A DNA stretch of 64,000 nt. It comes from Clarkia xantiana subsp. parviflora (lineage: Eukaryota; Streptophyta; Magnoliopsida; Myrtales; Onagraceae). The notes under the pieces are model-generated. The model had not been told where the DNA came from and searched no databases. It saw nothing but the letters and a program-made list of their open reading frames with translations. The DNA lies in NCBI GenBank assembly GCA_036873135.1, contig JAPTYO010000019.1, positions 62,001-126,000 on the forward strand. Direction: 5' to 3'. A program made the translations under genes and the position numbers. Numbering within the stretch: the first letter of the stretch is position 1; every line of letters begins with the position of its first letter. Shown one piece after another: positions 24,380 to 35,962 of the stretch.

Positions 24380-25395
24380 GGGATTAAGTATATTTTCATA
24401 CCACTTTTTTTTTTCACATAATCCACTTTTGGTACCACTTCTATTTTTTTTATACTTTTGGTACCAATGTTTTCAACTTTGTATCCTTTTGGTACCAACG
24501 TTAACTTTCCGTCCAAATTGGCCGTTAAGTGGCATGTGCCATGCACGTGACCGCCCTAAACTTTTGAATTTGTTTCAATTTAGTCCATCTAATGCATCCC
24601 TAACTTTTAATTTGTTCAATTTAACCCTAAAATTTCCAAATCGAACCCTTGATCCAAATTGACCTAGCCGGACCTAGCCTAGGGCTAGGTCCGACCCTGG
24701 GTCGGGTTCGCCTGGGTCCGGCGAACCCGACCCAGGGTCAGACCTAGCCCTAGGCTAGGTCCAGCTAGGCCAATTGGGACCTAGCCCCAATTGAACCTAA
24801 TTGGGACCTAGCCCCAATTGAACCCAATTGGGGCTAGGTCCCAATTGACCCAGCCGGACCTAGCCTAGGGCTAGGTCCGGCTGGGTTGGTTGGGACCTAG
24901 CCCAAATTGGGTTCAATTGGGGCTAGGTCCCAATTGACCCAGCCGGACGACCCTGGGTTGGGTTCGCCGGACTCAGGCGACCCCGGCCCAGGGTCGGACC
25001 TAGCCCTAGGCTAGGTCCGGCTGGGTCAATTGGGACCTAGCCCCAATTGAACCCAATTGGGGCTAGGTCCCAATTGGCCTAGCCGGACCTAGCCTAGGGC
25101 TAGGTCCGGCTAGGTCAATTTGGGTTAAGGGTTCGATTTGGAAATTTTAGGGCTAAATTGAACAAATTAAAAGTTAGGGATGCATTAGATGGACTAAATT
25201 GAAACAAATTCAAAAGTTTAGGGCGGTCACGTACATGGCACATGCCACTTAACGGCCAATTTGGACGGAAAGTTAACGGTGGTACCAAAAGGATACAAAG
25301 TTGAAAACATTGGTACCAAAAGTATACAAAAAAATAGAAGTGGTACCAAAAGTGGATTCTGTGCAAAAAAGTGGTATGAAAAGGTACTTAATCCC
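24380..25395. mobile_element. Mutator-type foldback MITE 1 with 9-bp target duplication
   Basis: Ends are perfect inverted repeats (GGGATTAAGTA and TACTTAATCCC), and imperfect complementarity continues inward for about 280 bases. The element is flanked by the identical 9-base direct repeat ATTTATTTA at 24371-24379 and 25396-25404. Long terminal inverted repeats with a 9-bp target duplication are the hallmark of Mutator-like elements. The arms contain repeated GGTACC words and a CACGTG. The centre (about 24655-25125) is a dense set of nested palindromes built on CCTAGG and CAATTG. Open frames at 24429-24662 and 25366-25115 are two arms of the same hairpin, not genes. Confidence 0.9.
24655..25125. 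repeat. Nested CCTAGG/CAATTG palindromes in MITE 1
   Basis: Alternating blocks such as GGACCTAGCCTAGGGCTAGG, GACCCAGGGTC and CCCCAATTGAACCCAATTGG in both orientations. Nearly every base can pair locally as well as with the opposite half of the element. Confidence 0.85.
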
Positions 25396-25404
25396 ATTTA
25401 TTTA

Positions 25405-26557
25405 TTGTAAAACATTCGCATCAAGTTAGTTGATTTTTAAACCCCAACCAACATTTTCATATTTATTTATTATAACCCTGAGAGAAACTTTTAACTTTCT
25501 TTTCACTTTGCAAACTGCCTTCTTGTTTTGATATAATATTTATTTTTCACGAGAGCAGCACATGTAGTATATTTAATATTTAGAATAATCATAATCAATA
25601 ACGGGTTAAATTGTAAAGTTTAAAGTGCTGATTATGAATATTTTTCTATTTTTAGCGTTTGGCGGGTTTAAATCCGAGAGTTTTAACTAACTGATGAAGC
25701 ACTGAAACCTTAGGCTATATTCTATATTCTGTAGCTTTTTGGAGATCAAATGAATGATTTACAAAAAAAAAATGATTGGATGTTAAGTGCATAAACCATT
25801 TCTAAGACCGAACATAAAAACCATACGTTTTCGTTATTCCTATCAAATTAATTTGATAGGAATAAATTAACGTAACGTTTTTAAAAAATTAAATTGCTAA
25901 CTGATATTTATAAAATCAAACAAACAGTTATCAGAAGTTTATTTTTGAACATTTTAGTACCTCAATTATTATTATGCGTATAGTTTTCTAGCTCAACTAT
26001 TTCATGGGTGGCATTCAAAATACACACGTAAGTATCCCACATGTCCCTATCCCACATCGTATTAGATTATACATAATATATTCTACCATCGGATATTAAC
26101 CCCGGAAGTTTTCGAGGTTTTGCTTTTAGCGATGAGTCATAAACATAAATTTGCCCGACACTAATTTCTTGTTTTCTTCTAAAAAGATAAACACATCGGT
26201 TTTAGGACCCTACACATCCTATGGATATTTAGAGAGAGAATACGACATTACGTACCATGTTTGATCACTCTGTATTAATTAACCTCGAGGTTAAGTAATA
26301 ATTAGTTTTTATTCACCACGTCCATGTATATGCAGTTTTTTAATACCTTATATATGCATTCATTAATATATATAGGGTTACGTCATTACATTTTGGTTGC
26401 CATAATTGATTTGTTCTGCGATATATATAATATGCATATTCAACATGATTGGTGGTTCTGGTAAAAAGTGAATGATATAAAAATGCCGGGGACTTCAAAT
26501 TCCTTATGATATACGCGTTTATATGATATATATATAGTCGGTATTATGGAAAGCGAT

Positions 26558-26560
<3 letters not shown>
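25405..26560. other. AT-rich DNA without recognisable genes
   Basis: No coding frame or RNA recognised. It contains a short perfect palindrome around 25845-25866 (ATCAAATTAATTTGAT core). Confidence 0.6.

Positions 26561-26595
<35 letters not shown>
26561..26595. repeat. (AT)n microsatellite
   Basis: Uninterrupted AT dinucleotide tract directly left of a Helitron-like end. Confidence 0.95.
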
Positions 26596-26596
<1 letters not shown>

Positions 26597-26625
26597 TAGT
26601 TATTAACGCGTGCACGCGCATCGAT
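26596..26625 (-). mobile_element. Possible Helitron 3' end (minus orientation)
   Basis: On the minus strand the sequence reads GCGCGTGCACGCG, a 12-base palindrome, followed after a few bases by CTAGT. Helitrons end in a short GC hairpin about 10 bases before CTRR and insert next to T. The element would extend to the right, but no 5' end could be recognised. Confidence 0.4.
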
Positions 26626-28440
26626 CATTTAAATTTCAAGATATATAATTTATCTTAAGTTTACTAATATTTATAATTAATCAAAGTAAAATAGGGGCAA
26701 GTTGATTCGTTGTGAGAAACGAATCTATGTGATAGATAAGAGCGACACAACGTAATTCAAAACATGAGAAAGAGAAGAGGATAATTAAGTAAAAAATTAA
26801 CTAATATCTTCAGTTACGGTACTAAGTTAGCCTTATAGTTAGATATATAAATGAGTTGGGTCGAGCATTACGTTGGTCATTAACGACTCAATTGTATCTA
26901 ACTCATCAACTTGAGGTGTCAAGAATGTAAACTTGTTCTTAACTACTTAGAGTCATCAATAGACAAATTTGACCTATAAAAACGTAATTATATACAATAT
27001 CACAATACCAAAAAAATTTGATTTAACAATAAAGATAAAATTAAATCACAAAAATATAAAGTTTAGACTTGAATTTATAAAAATATTTAGTTAACATTAA
27101 TTAGTTGTACACAATGTGATTGGATTAACAAATAGAAGAACTAAATTAATAGTTTGAGTCCATAAATATTGGACGATGAGTAAAATGTTATTTGTACGAG
27201 GTCAAACTTCAAGAACCACATTTCACCCATATTTTGACTTGTTATATATATATAATTTGGTAAGTGGTTGATCTATATGATAGAAAAATCTCAACAGGCG
27301 GAATATATATCACTCGATCTATATAATTCATTGAATAATTTTTTTTTTTACATGTATCCGAAATTTGAACGAAATGAGTATGATAGGGCTGACTTAAATT
27401 GATATGGATATTGAATTGTAAATTAATTATAATTACTATGACATGCCGACTAAGCGACCTTAGAAAAATAACAAAATTTAAATAATGATTTAGTAATAAT
27501 ATTAAAGATAAATAAATGTTTCTCAAATATATTAATGACTAATTTTTTTTTTTTTTTTATAAAATATAGGAATTAAATATAATTTATTTTTTGTTAATAA
27601 AATGAAAAGGTGCCAAAGATGTCTATTGGGGGTGAAGACCCAACACAAATAATATATTGGTATATATATATGCTAGTTGCGACCAACGATACATGCACGA
27701 AATAAACATAATAAACTGAATAAAATAATGTTTTGTTTGTTTTTTTTTTTTTTTCAATTTGTCGGTTTTGTTTAGACTTAATTGCTAATTTCAGATATGT
27801 GCTGAGGTTATGATTTTGTTTTTATTATTTAAATTCTGTTTAGCCGTCTTTTACATTCATTCAGTTATTGAGTATAAATTAATTAATTAATTAAAAAAAA
27901 AAAATCAAAGTTTTCCTTAAATCTGCATCAAATTCTCAGCATTTTTAATGAACAAGCTGCATTTACACACTTCATCACACACCTTCAAAAAATTTGTTCA
28001 TATTTTCATTACTATAAAACCAAGGATATTAATGAATGCGAGCATGGATATATATATCATCATAATTAATTTATATATCTTTATAAATCATGCCTCTATA
28101 TCTATACAAGTGGTCCAAGGAGGTCCTTATTGTATTTATATTCGATGAAATATGAGTAAAGAAACAACCATATGAAGAAGAATATGAGACTTTGGTTCTC
28201 CTATTTAAATTTTTTATAATAGAACCTTAAGAATTATTTTTGAAGAAAAATTTAGTCTAAACTCCATTATTATTTTATAAGAACCACATTAAGACTTAGA
28301 CGCTGATTCGTTGTGCATTAAACTTAATAATCGGCCTTAATTTCTTTTATATAATGATGAACCATTACTAATGTTGCACATCCGAGTGATTATAAAGTAA
28401 GGGTATGTTTGATTGCATGTATTAAGATATAATAATATAT
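26626..28440. other. AT-rich DNA without recognisable genes
   Basis: Frames at 27242-27526 (minus) and 27948-28148 (plus) are low-complexity by-products of AT-rich sequence. Several A and T runs are present. If the Helitron-like end at 26596 is real, part of this stretch would be its body. Confidence 0.6.
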
Positions 28441-28450
28441 ACATGGTTTT

Positions 28451-28452
<2 letters not shown>

Positions 28453-28496
<44 letters not shown>
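28453..28496. repeat. (AT)n tract, probable SINE tail
   Basis: AT dinucleotide tract that lies exactly at the 3' end of the minus-strand SINE, as simple-repeat tails do. Confidence 0.85.
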
Positions 28497-28499
<3 letters not shown>

Positions 28500-28712
28500 T
28501 TTCCAGTCGGGTGGTCCTAGCTAGGGGGCCCTCATCAGGAGGGCAACATCCGTAGCTTGCTCGCTCCACACCTAGACTAATCCCCACTCGCACCGGATCA
28601 GCCTTTAAGGGGTAAAGTGCTGGCCATGAATATTTTCCATTCCCATGGCACTAGCAGGGATTGAACTCCTAACCTCTGGTTAAGGGATGATGCGCTAAAC
28701 TACCACAGTACA
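28497..28712 (-). mobile_element. tRNA-derived SINE
   Basis: The minus strand begins near 28712 with a tRNA-like head. An A-box-like TAGTTTAGCGC is at 28702-28692 and a B-box-like AGTTCAATCCC at 28667-28657, about 35 bases apart as in tRNA genes. A roughly 150-base unrelated body follows and the element ends in the AT tract. A weak candidate target duplication, TGGTTTTAG, occurs at 28444 and 28724. Transcription would be by RNA polymerase III. It does not code for protein; the open frame across it is incidental. Confidence 0.65.
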
Positions 28713-28739
28713 TTGTTTTGGTTTTAGCTAACTAGGTGC

Positions 28740-29400
28740 TAAACCCGCGAAGAAAAATTTGAAGTATAAATTATAAAAAAAAAATTGTAAAAAAAAGTGA
28801 CACTATAGAAGATTTTTTTTTTTTTTTTACTTCATAAGTATATATTTGTTTAGATACTATAAAAATATTGAAAAAAAATTATAGCGATCAATTTGCTATT
28901 TATATAGTAAGACATTATTATACTATAAAAATCAGTATACTTAAACTTCTGTATTTTTTTTTCAAAAATAAATGAAAGATCTGAATGTAATATGTACGAT
29001 ACCGTCTCTGTGCATACTAACATCTCGTGTCATGCGTGAGGTCGTTGATTAGTTTAATAAGATAGATTTGATAAATAAATAAATATATATATATATTGTT
29101 ATGAATTTGTTGTTTATATAGTATTGAGAGCATAAAAAAATGAAGATTTTTTTTTTTCTCAAACTTGAACAAATATTTTTTTTTAAGACCGACAATAATT
29201 ATTTAATCTAACCCGTATATATTGTCTCGGTCTCCACATGAGGTAACTATAAATGCATTTGTGCAAATAAATATAATAATATTTTGATCAAATTACAATG
29301 ACAAACTGATAAATATAATATACTTCATATAATTCCTATAACTAAATAAGATCAACCAACTATTGATAATAAAAAAATAAAAAAAAAAAAGTAGCATAGC
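28740..29400. other. AT-rich DNA without recognisable genes
   Basis: Many A/T homopolymer runs and a short AT tract near 29085; no gene seen. Confidence 0.6.
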
Positions 29401-29427
29401 CTAGCAGTATAAACAAAATTGTGAGTC

Positions 29428-29510
29428 CAACTCATATCCATTAAAAATTATGAGTCGAACTCATACCCATAAAAAATGGTAAGCCCAACTCATATCCATC
29501 AAGTGCTGAC
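29428..29510. repeat. Threefold short tandem repeat
   Basis: Three imperfect copies of a unit of about 30 bases containing GAGTCCAACTCATATCCAT, spaced by A-rich DNA, followed by two copies of GCTGACGTGGCACA (29496 and 29538 areas). Confidence 0.6.
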
Positions 29511-29721
29511 GTGGCACACATATATTTCACCTCATTGCTGACGTGGCACATTCACATTTCACTCTTCTCTTTCCTCTTCCTTTATAATATTTTAGCTAAT
29601 ACTTTGTTTGTTTTGCTTGGTATTAGTATTAATTAATACATGAGTATTAACTAATACTCATTTCTAGTAAATCACGTATTACTAAGACTCCCAAAAAATA
29701 AAAAATAAAAATTAATATAAA

Positions 29722-30022
29722 AATGGAATACAATAAGAGATACGCCCGCCCCCGAAATATTTGAGACTTTCTCCTAAAAAGAAACTCGTAAGGCCGAATC
29801 CGTTTAGAATTCCATCAATTACGCGTCTATCAAAAAAATGACTTAGTTCAGCCAATCCTCTTATACCCCCAGTTAAGGATATTGTATAAAAAGAATCTAT
29901 ATAACCACGATTATATGACCAATCATATATCCAATTTTTTATTTTGTCCCACGTAACTCGATTGGCACTTCTTTTAGAAAATGAATTAAGTAAGTTGAAA
30001 TTTTGTAAAGATGAATAAATAG
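29722..30022 (-). pseudogene. ndhF: Nuclear copy of plastid DNA: fragment of ndhF
   Basis: Translated on the minus strand this gives an uninterrupted stretch with the C-terminal signature of the plastid NADH dehydrogenase-like subunit 5, Ndh[21 protein letters not shown], then [20 protein letters not shown], then [10 protein letters not shown]. The plastid protein is over 700 residues; only about 95 are present, without start or stop. A short plastid fragment embedded in AT-rich nuclear DNA is best read as an insertion of plastid DNA into the nucleus. The frame is still open, suggesting a fairly recent event, but expression is not expected. Confidence 0.9.
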
Positions 30023-30084
30023 GATATCAATTAATACATAGTGTCTAATGAAAAAATACCCATAACCTTACTTAATATTTAATA

Positions 30085-30400
30085 ACTACTCCGACTTCGG
30101 GCCGAACCCGACGGGTTAGGGTTGGGTCATGGTGGGTTCAGGTCTGTTTGGGTCGGGTTAGGTTCAAGTTTGGGTCGGGTCAGGTTTGGTTTGCGTTAGC
30201 TGGGTCGGGTCAGGTTCGGGTCAGTTTGGGACGAGTCAAGTTTGGATCGGATCGTGTTTGGGTTGGGATATAGCTGATTCGGACCGGGTTGAACATAAAA
30301 GGCTCGTTTCCGGTCGGGCATAACGGGTTCAGATTGGATCAGAGATAACAGATTCGAGTCGAAAATAACAGGTTCGATCTCGGGTTCGTGGTTCGTGGTT
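30085..30400. repeat. GGGTCGGGT-type degenerate minisatellite
   Basis: Many imperfect copies of GGGTCGGGTTAGG / GGTTCGGGTC words over about 300 bases, then GATTCGAG/AACAGGTTCGA variants. It is similar in style to the ACGGGT-rich part of the module at 6380-6540, suggesting a hAT-like subterminal region, but no ends were found. Confidence 0.5.
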
Positions 30401-30678
30401 CTTTTACATAATTAAAGTTACTTTTTTTTTTTAATAACGCATACGTAAAATATAATCTCATTAAAAAATGCATATAGGGGTATTTTGATATTTCAGTCAT
30501 TGTATTATAATATGCTAATACAAAACTTATTTAAACATTGTATTAACTAAACACCAACTATAAATATCGTAATCGCCACTTTAGTTATACATATATTAGC
30601 TAATACATGCAATCTAAGATGCATTAATTTCACATTATCAATATACCAATATATAGTTAATAATAGTTGTTGGTGCGG

Positions 30679-30707
30679 CCAATCAATCAAAGAGGCCCTT
30701 ATAAATG
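30679..30707 (+). promoter_or_regulatory. Candidate core promoter of the IDD gene
   Basis: CCAAT at 30679-30683 and a TATA-like CTTATAAATG at 30698-30707, about 420 bases upstream of the start codon. A GA repeat follows at 30863-30878 in what would be the 5' leader. A leader intron is likely, with donor GT at 30943 or 30982 and acceptor AG at 31099-31100. Confidence 0.4.
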
Positions 30708-31129
30708 CATTTAGTAGCGTTCAAATTGATCAGATAATCCACCGTGTCGGATCTTCTAGGATTTCGGGTACCAGTGGGCCCCTACTGAAGAAAGCTATGG
30801 CTTCCAAGACATCATAGACGAGCAGATGAAGATAAAAGAAAGGAAGTTGAGAAACGCAAGTTAGAGAGAGAGAGAGAGATTTTAATTTGGTGGTTTGCTA
30901 GCTACTTTGATTTGCTTGCTTCTTCTGTGAAACCTAAACAAGGTAAAGAGAGAGATCTCTGTAAGAAAAAACCTAAACAAGGTAAAACATTTATCTGTTT
31001 TTGTACGCTTCCATATGATTTCTTGTCTTTGTGCATGCTGCAACTTGTTTAATTCATTCTTCTGGTGCAACTAATTTTTTACAAGCTGTTTTTGTTTCAG
31101 ATATAGCTAGCTAGCTGTGTTGTTTGAAG

Positions 31130-33074
31130 ATGATGATGTCTTCTATAGCCGACTTCCAAGACTCGACTCCAAACCCTAACCCTAGACCTCCTCCTGCTGC
31201 TAACAAGAAGAAGCGAAATTTACCAGGAACCCCAGGTAATTTATAACCCAAAGCTCTAATTGTTCTGAAAGTCTTCACTCACAAGTTCAGTAACAGTTGG
31301 GTAATACAAAGCTCCTGCAAAAATTAAAGATTTAAGTTCTCCGATGATAAAAATCATAAATTGTAGTTCATCAAAATTTAACAGTTTAATGGAAGATGTT
31401 AAAGTATGGATTTAACAGTTTAATGGAAGATGTTAAAGTATGGATAAAAACGTGTCGATTGCTTTCACTCATAAATTCATGAAACAGTTGGGTAAGGCAA
31501 GCCTCCTGCAAAGATTAGAGATTTAAGTTCTCCGACGATAAAAATCATAAATTTAAAATTTTAATGAAGGATGTTCAAGTATGAATAAAAGCGTGTTGAA
31601 TGCTTTCACTAATGAGACAGTTGGTTAATGGAAAGATCTTATATTTTGATTATTATGATTTATCTCATATTATGTCCCATGTTAATGTTTCTATATATAT
31701 ATATTTGAGCAGATCCAGATTCTGAGGTTATTGCTTTGTCACCAAAGTCTCTCATGGCGACCAACAGATTCGTCTGCGAAATCTGCAACAAGGGTTTTCA
31801 GCGAGACCAGAACCTGCAGCTCCATCGAAGAGGCCACAACCTGCCATGGAAGTTGAAGCAGAGGAATAAGGATATTGTGGTGAGGAAGAAGGTGTATATA
31901 TGCCCGGAAAAGACTTGCGTCCACCACGACAGATCGAGAGCCCTCGGAGACCTCACCGGAATAAAGAAGCACTATAGTCGGAAACACGGCGAGAAGAAGT
32001 GGAAGTGCGAGAAATGCTCGAAAAAATACGCGGTTCAGTCCGATTGGAAAGCACATTCTAAAACTTGCGGGACTCGCGAGTATAAGTGCGATTGTGGCAC
32101 CCTCTTCTCCAGGTATTAAATACTTGTTAAGTGTACATGTAAGTGAACTGTATCACATCAGTTAAATTGAAGAGTTTGAATACTATATAAGCTTGGTGGG
32201 CTATTACATCAGTTAGAAATTAATGCTTCAATAATGTTACATTGGAGATAGAATTAAATGATGCCTATGTGCCATAAATTCAACTAATAGATCATTAATG
32301 GAAGTTGCTTTCTATATGAGGTACAGGAAGGACAGCTTCATCACTCATAGAGCCTTCTGTGATGCCCTAGCCGAAGAGAGTTCCCGATTCAGCTCGGTCA
32401 CGGCTGCGAGTTTCAACTTTACAAACGACTCTCACATGAAATCGGGTTTGCCTCACGGGTTCGTGAACCGCGGCTCTATGCAAGACATTGCAGGGTTAGC
32501 CGGGTTAGCCGGACCGGCGAATATACAACCGGATTCTATCGAACTACAACAAAAGTCGAGGTTGTCTCTATGGTTGAATCAAGCGAGTCCCGACCCACTA
32601 AGCATTAATGCCGGTTCAAATATGTTCGGGCTTTCGGGCTCGACCAATATGGTCGAGAACACTCTCCTTAGCCCGTCTTCGGTACCCGGTTTCGGAAGCT
32701 ATGGTCAATTATTTCCAAGTAATAATGCAAACATAAGCTTACCATTATCACCTAATTTGAGGGAAGCAAAAGAGAACAACCATAAACCCGCCATGTCAGC
32801 GACCGCGCTCTTGCAAAAAGCGGCGCAAATGGGGTCCACAAGAAGCAACACTTCGTCGATTTTCGGGAACTCGTTCGGGGTGATGACGTCGAATCACGAT
32901 CAGGTGAAGTTGAACCATCAGGGTTTGGGTCGGGTTAACGATAGTAGCCTAACTCGTGACTTTTTAGGCATGGGTGCGGACTCGGGGTCTCCTTTCTCAC
33001 CTCAAGAGCTAGCTAGGCTAGCCTCCATGAGCTCAGCCATGGGTCTTGACCAATTTGCTAGTAGTAGCAACTAA
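31130..33074 (+). CDS. IDD (JKD/BIB-like): INDETERMINATE DOMAIN C2H2 zinc-finger transcription factor, JACKDAW/BALDIBIS-like
   Basis: Three exons (31130-31235, 31713-32112, 32327-33074), all with GT-AG introns, join in frame to 417 residues. The start is the first of three ATGs. Residues 26-35 (KKKRNLPGTP) form the conserved nuclear-localisation segment that opens the ID domain. Four zinc fingers follow: C2H2 at about 57-77 (CEICNKGFQRDQNLQLHRRGH), C2H2 at 99-127, C2HC at 134-154 and CCHC at 161-180. The C-terminal half has the family motifs MSATALLQKAAQMGSTRSN (325 on), TRDFLG (378-383) and SPQELARL. Together with LPHGFVNRG these resemble JACKDAW and BALDIBIS, nuclear partners of SHORT-ROOT/SCARECROW and DELLA GRAS proteins in root patterning and gibberellin response (family knowledge). 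The paralogue assignment is an inference. No lesion is visible. Intron 1 contains tandem duplications. Poly(A) signals AATAAA occur at 33091 and 33114. Confidence 0.95.
31258..31630. repeat. Tandem duplication inside IDD intron 1
   Basis: A 33-base unit (TTTAACAGTTTAATGGAAGA...) is repeated directly at about 31378 and 31411. A longer imperfect block (TTTCACTCATAAATTC...ACAGTTGGGTAA...TCTCCGACGATAAAAATC) occurs about two and a half times across the intron. Confidence 0.75.
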
Positions 33075-33118
33075 ACTAATTAATTAAAACAATAAATAAC
33101 TATTGGTCTTTTTAATAA

Positions 33119-33141
33119 ATTATTATTATTATTATTATTTT
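33119..33141. repeat. (ATT)n microsatellite downstream of the IDD gene
   Basis: Seven or so ATT units just after the second AATAAA. Confidence 0.85.
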
Positions 33142-33400
33142 ACTGTGGTTGTGTATTGAAATAATTCAAGGATCGATCTCGTGAATGATTTGGGAAAAGG
33201 GGGGTCCACTGCATGTCGAAAAGACAAGACAACGAACGAACTCCGAGTCATGCATGTTCTCGTTGTTTTATGTGATGTCTTGACTCACTTTTTCAAAAAT
33301 AAAATAATTTTTTTTAAAATATTGTTTAGTCTCTTTCGTGTCGTTCAGTCTAGATGCTCGATCGGTGATTTTAAATATTGTGAATCGTATATATAAAAAT

Positions 33401-33566
33401 AGAAATTCTTCAATACAACGGTCTTAACATGTGGCGTCTACGCATTGAACCTTCAACCGATTAAGAGTTAACATGTGGTAATTTATCCTAATTACATTGC
33501 CACATGTCAGTTTCTGATTGGTCAAAGGTTCACCACGTGGTAAAACCGATATATACAAGAATTTCT
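33401..33566. mobile_element. Short MITE with about 35-bp inverted ends
   Basis: AGAAATTCTT at 33401 pairs with AAGAATTTCT at 33557-33566, and similarity continues inward (CGGTCTTAACATGTGG against the complement of CCACGTGGTAAAACCG). Short A/T flanks (ATAAAA on both sides) could be a target duplication, but low complexity makes this unsure. Confidence 0.6.
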
Positions 33567-34557
33567 CATATAAAATTACATGACAACACCGTTGACCGAC
33601 GTCAACGAAAACCGGCTGCATGTCTACTTACATTATTAAATGGCGTCAACGTTAGTTTGGGGAAAAAAGAAGAGGATTCGTACGTGAAGTAGAAAGTAAC
33701 CACGAAATGCATGCACAATTTAATGATGTCGTAAAAGTTACTTTTATATGTTACAATAGCCTTTTCCGATTAAGTCATCATATGCAAAATTTCTCATACT
33801 TCTTAATTTAAGACAATTGCAATCGAACGACTATCATTACTAAAACATCTCAACAAGACAAAGTCAATTGTTATCGATTGAGTTAAAAAATGAAAAATTT
33901 ATGTTGAATTTGAATAGTATATTTCTTACTTATAAAACTTCCGAAGCATAATGTATACTATAAGGAATAAGAGATAAATATATCTTATTATATTCAGATA
34001 AATCTAGATTAGGAATAGATATATTATTAGTATATTATCAGATTATGTTTTTAGAGTTAAGTACATGTACCTATATATATATACACAAGACTATATCTAT
34101 AATAAATACTAAATTTATAACAATATAATAAAGAAAACATAATATGATAATATACTAATAATATATCTAAGATATATTTATATTTAATATATACACGATT
34201 CAAAATTGCTTAATATATAGAGTACACATCAATATTGTGAATTGTGATTAATAATTTATCATACCAATCTGACATATAGAGTCCAATTGTTTATAAATGA
34301 ATTGATTCAACGAAAAGATGGAATATTATAATTTTGAGAGGAAATTTGATTGCTTTAAAATATTGATTAAAGAAAGGCTATTAGGCGTTGTACTTGTTTG
34401 ATTGGCTTAATCTATTTGGCTTTTTTTGGCTGACATGGAGTGAAGTGTTCGTTCACATAGGCAGAATCTAGCTATAGGGGCTGCATATCGTTTTCTTTCT
34501 ACGTTATAATTATGAGATTACTATCCATGTGGGTTGTGGCATGTACTATTGTGGTAT

Positions 34558-34560
<3 letters not shown>
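33567..34560. other. AT-rich DNA without recognisable genes
   Basis: No coding frame of interest. 33960-34200 shows a local imperfect inverted repeat of TATCTTATTATATTCAGATA-like sequence. Confidence 0.55.

Positions 34561-34600
<40 letters not shown>
34560..34600. repeat. (TA)n microsatellite
   Basis: Uninterrupted TA dinucleotides; it gives a false Ile/Tyr-rich frame. Confidence 0.95.
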
Positions 34601-34605
<5 letters not shown>

Positions 34606-35283
34606 CAATATTTTTAATTTCAGTACAAAATATTATTATTAAAATTAAGTGTAACTATAACACAATACTGTTTATTCTAGGTGAAAACCCCATATTAGGT
34701 GTTAGAATAATTTTATTAGTAAACCATCAATTATTCTATGTACATCAATTTATGATTATTCAAACTTATTTTAAATTATATATATTCTACTTAAAAATTA
34801 AATATATTTAAAAAATCATAAAAAAAGATTTATAATAATTCTATGTAAAATAAAGAGTCTACTTTTCTTAAAGGAAAAAAAATGATTTTTAAGGTTTTAT
34901 TTTCATAAAATATATAATTTTTTTTAAATATATCATATTTAATTGTATAAACTTTAAATTTATTTTGAAATTTTTTTATATAGGTTTATCTATTTTTTAA
35001 ATATAAAAAAATAAAACTTAATAGACAATTTAGTAAACTATATAATTTTTGGTCTATAAAAAGAATTACTAGTCTATAAATAAAGTTTTAAAAAAAATAA
35101 CTAACTTATATAAGTTCAATAATTCGACCAATAAAAAAAAAAATTAACGTTACCAAAAGTTGAAAATAAAATTTCCTTTGTTAGAGAAATTTCCTTTATT
35201 ATAGAAAATTAGTCTTATGTAGTTTGTCCTTTAAGAAAATTAGTAATTATACATTCAAATAGGAAAAAAAAAAAAAAAAAAAA
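34601..35283. other. Very AT-rich DNA without recognisable genes
   Basis: Ends in a run of more than 20 A residues (35264-35283), which served as the target for the next element. Confidence 0.6.
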
Positions 35284-35839
35284 GGGTTAATTAGCTCAAT
35301 GCACCCATACGTTTCTGCATTTTGCTGGATGCACCACACATGTAAGCGAATGCACTCATACGTTTTGCTATGTTGGTAAATGCACCTGAAGCTCTAACAC
35401 AGTTAGTTAAATACACATGCACCGCATATGCACCCGAATGTACCCACGACAACCAACCACCGCGACGACGACCAGTCACCGCTATGGGCGAGTAGCAGAC
35501 GACCATCCATGAAGATACACGACAACGCAGTGAAGACGAGTAACGATACAAAGAAACGTGTCTGCAAAGGTTTAGGTATAGGGTAATTAATTTCATCACG
35601 ACCGTAGAAGATCAGGATGGAGGGTATAGCTTTCATTAGCGAAATCATTTATTTTTAATTAAAAAATGTTTGCATGTGAGTAGCACGTGAATAACTAACG
35701 AACAAATAAATAGTAATTAGACGAAAGGTGTATTAAGCAACAAAGCAATACATATCGGTGCATTTAGCAACATGAAAAAACATATATTTGCATTTGGCAA
35801 CATGACTAAAACATGTGGGTGCAAGTGGCTAATTAACCC
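35284..35839. mobile_element. Mutator-type foldback MITE 5
   Basis: Ends GGGTTAATTAGC and GCTAATTAACCC are perfect inverted repeats. Complementarity continues imperfectly for about 140 bases with a recurring AATGCACC word. Flanks are poly(A) on both sides, so a 9-bp A duplication is consistent but cannot be proven. The end sequence GGGTTAA is shared with MITEs 2-4. The minus frames at 35291-35648 are incidental. Confidence 0.7.
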
Positions 35840-35962
35840 AAAAAAAAAAAAACCCTTGTATTATGAATCACTACAACAATATGGAGCTGTAGACACTGTA
35901 GTCATCCCTAATACAGTTATAATGTTCTCAAAGTATTAGTCACCGTCTTGTCACCATCTTTA

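Noticed and set aside
24429..25366. Two similar frames of 77 and 83 residues in inverted orientation
   Set aside because: They are the two arms of the Mutator-type MITE 1 hairpin, not a gene pair.
28390..28593. Minus frame with an Ile/Tyr run
   Set aside because: It crosses the SINE body and its AT tail; the Ile/Tyr run is the dinucleotide repeat in translation.
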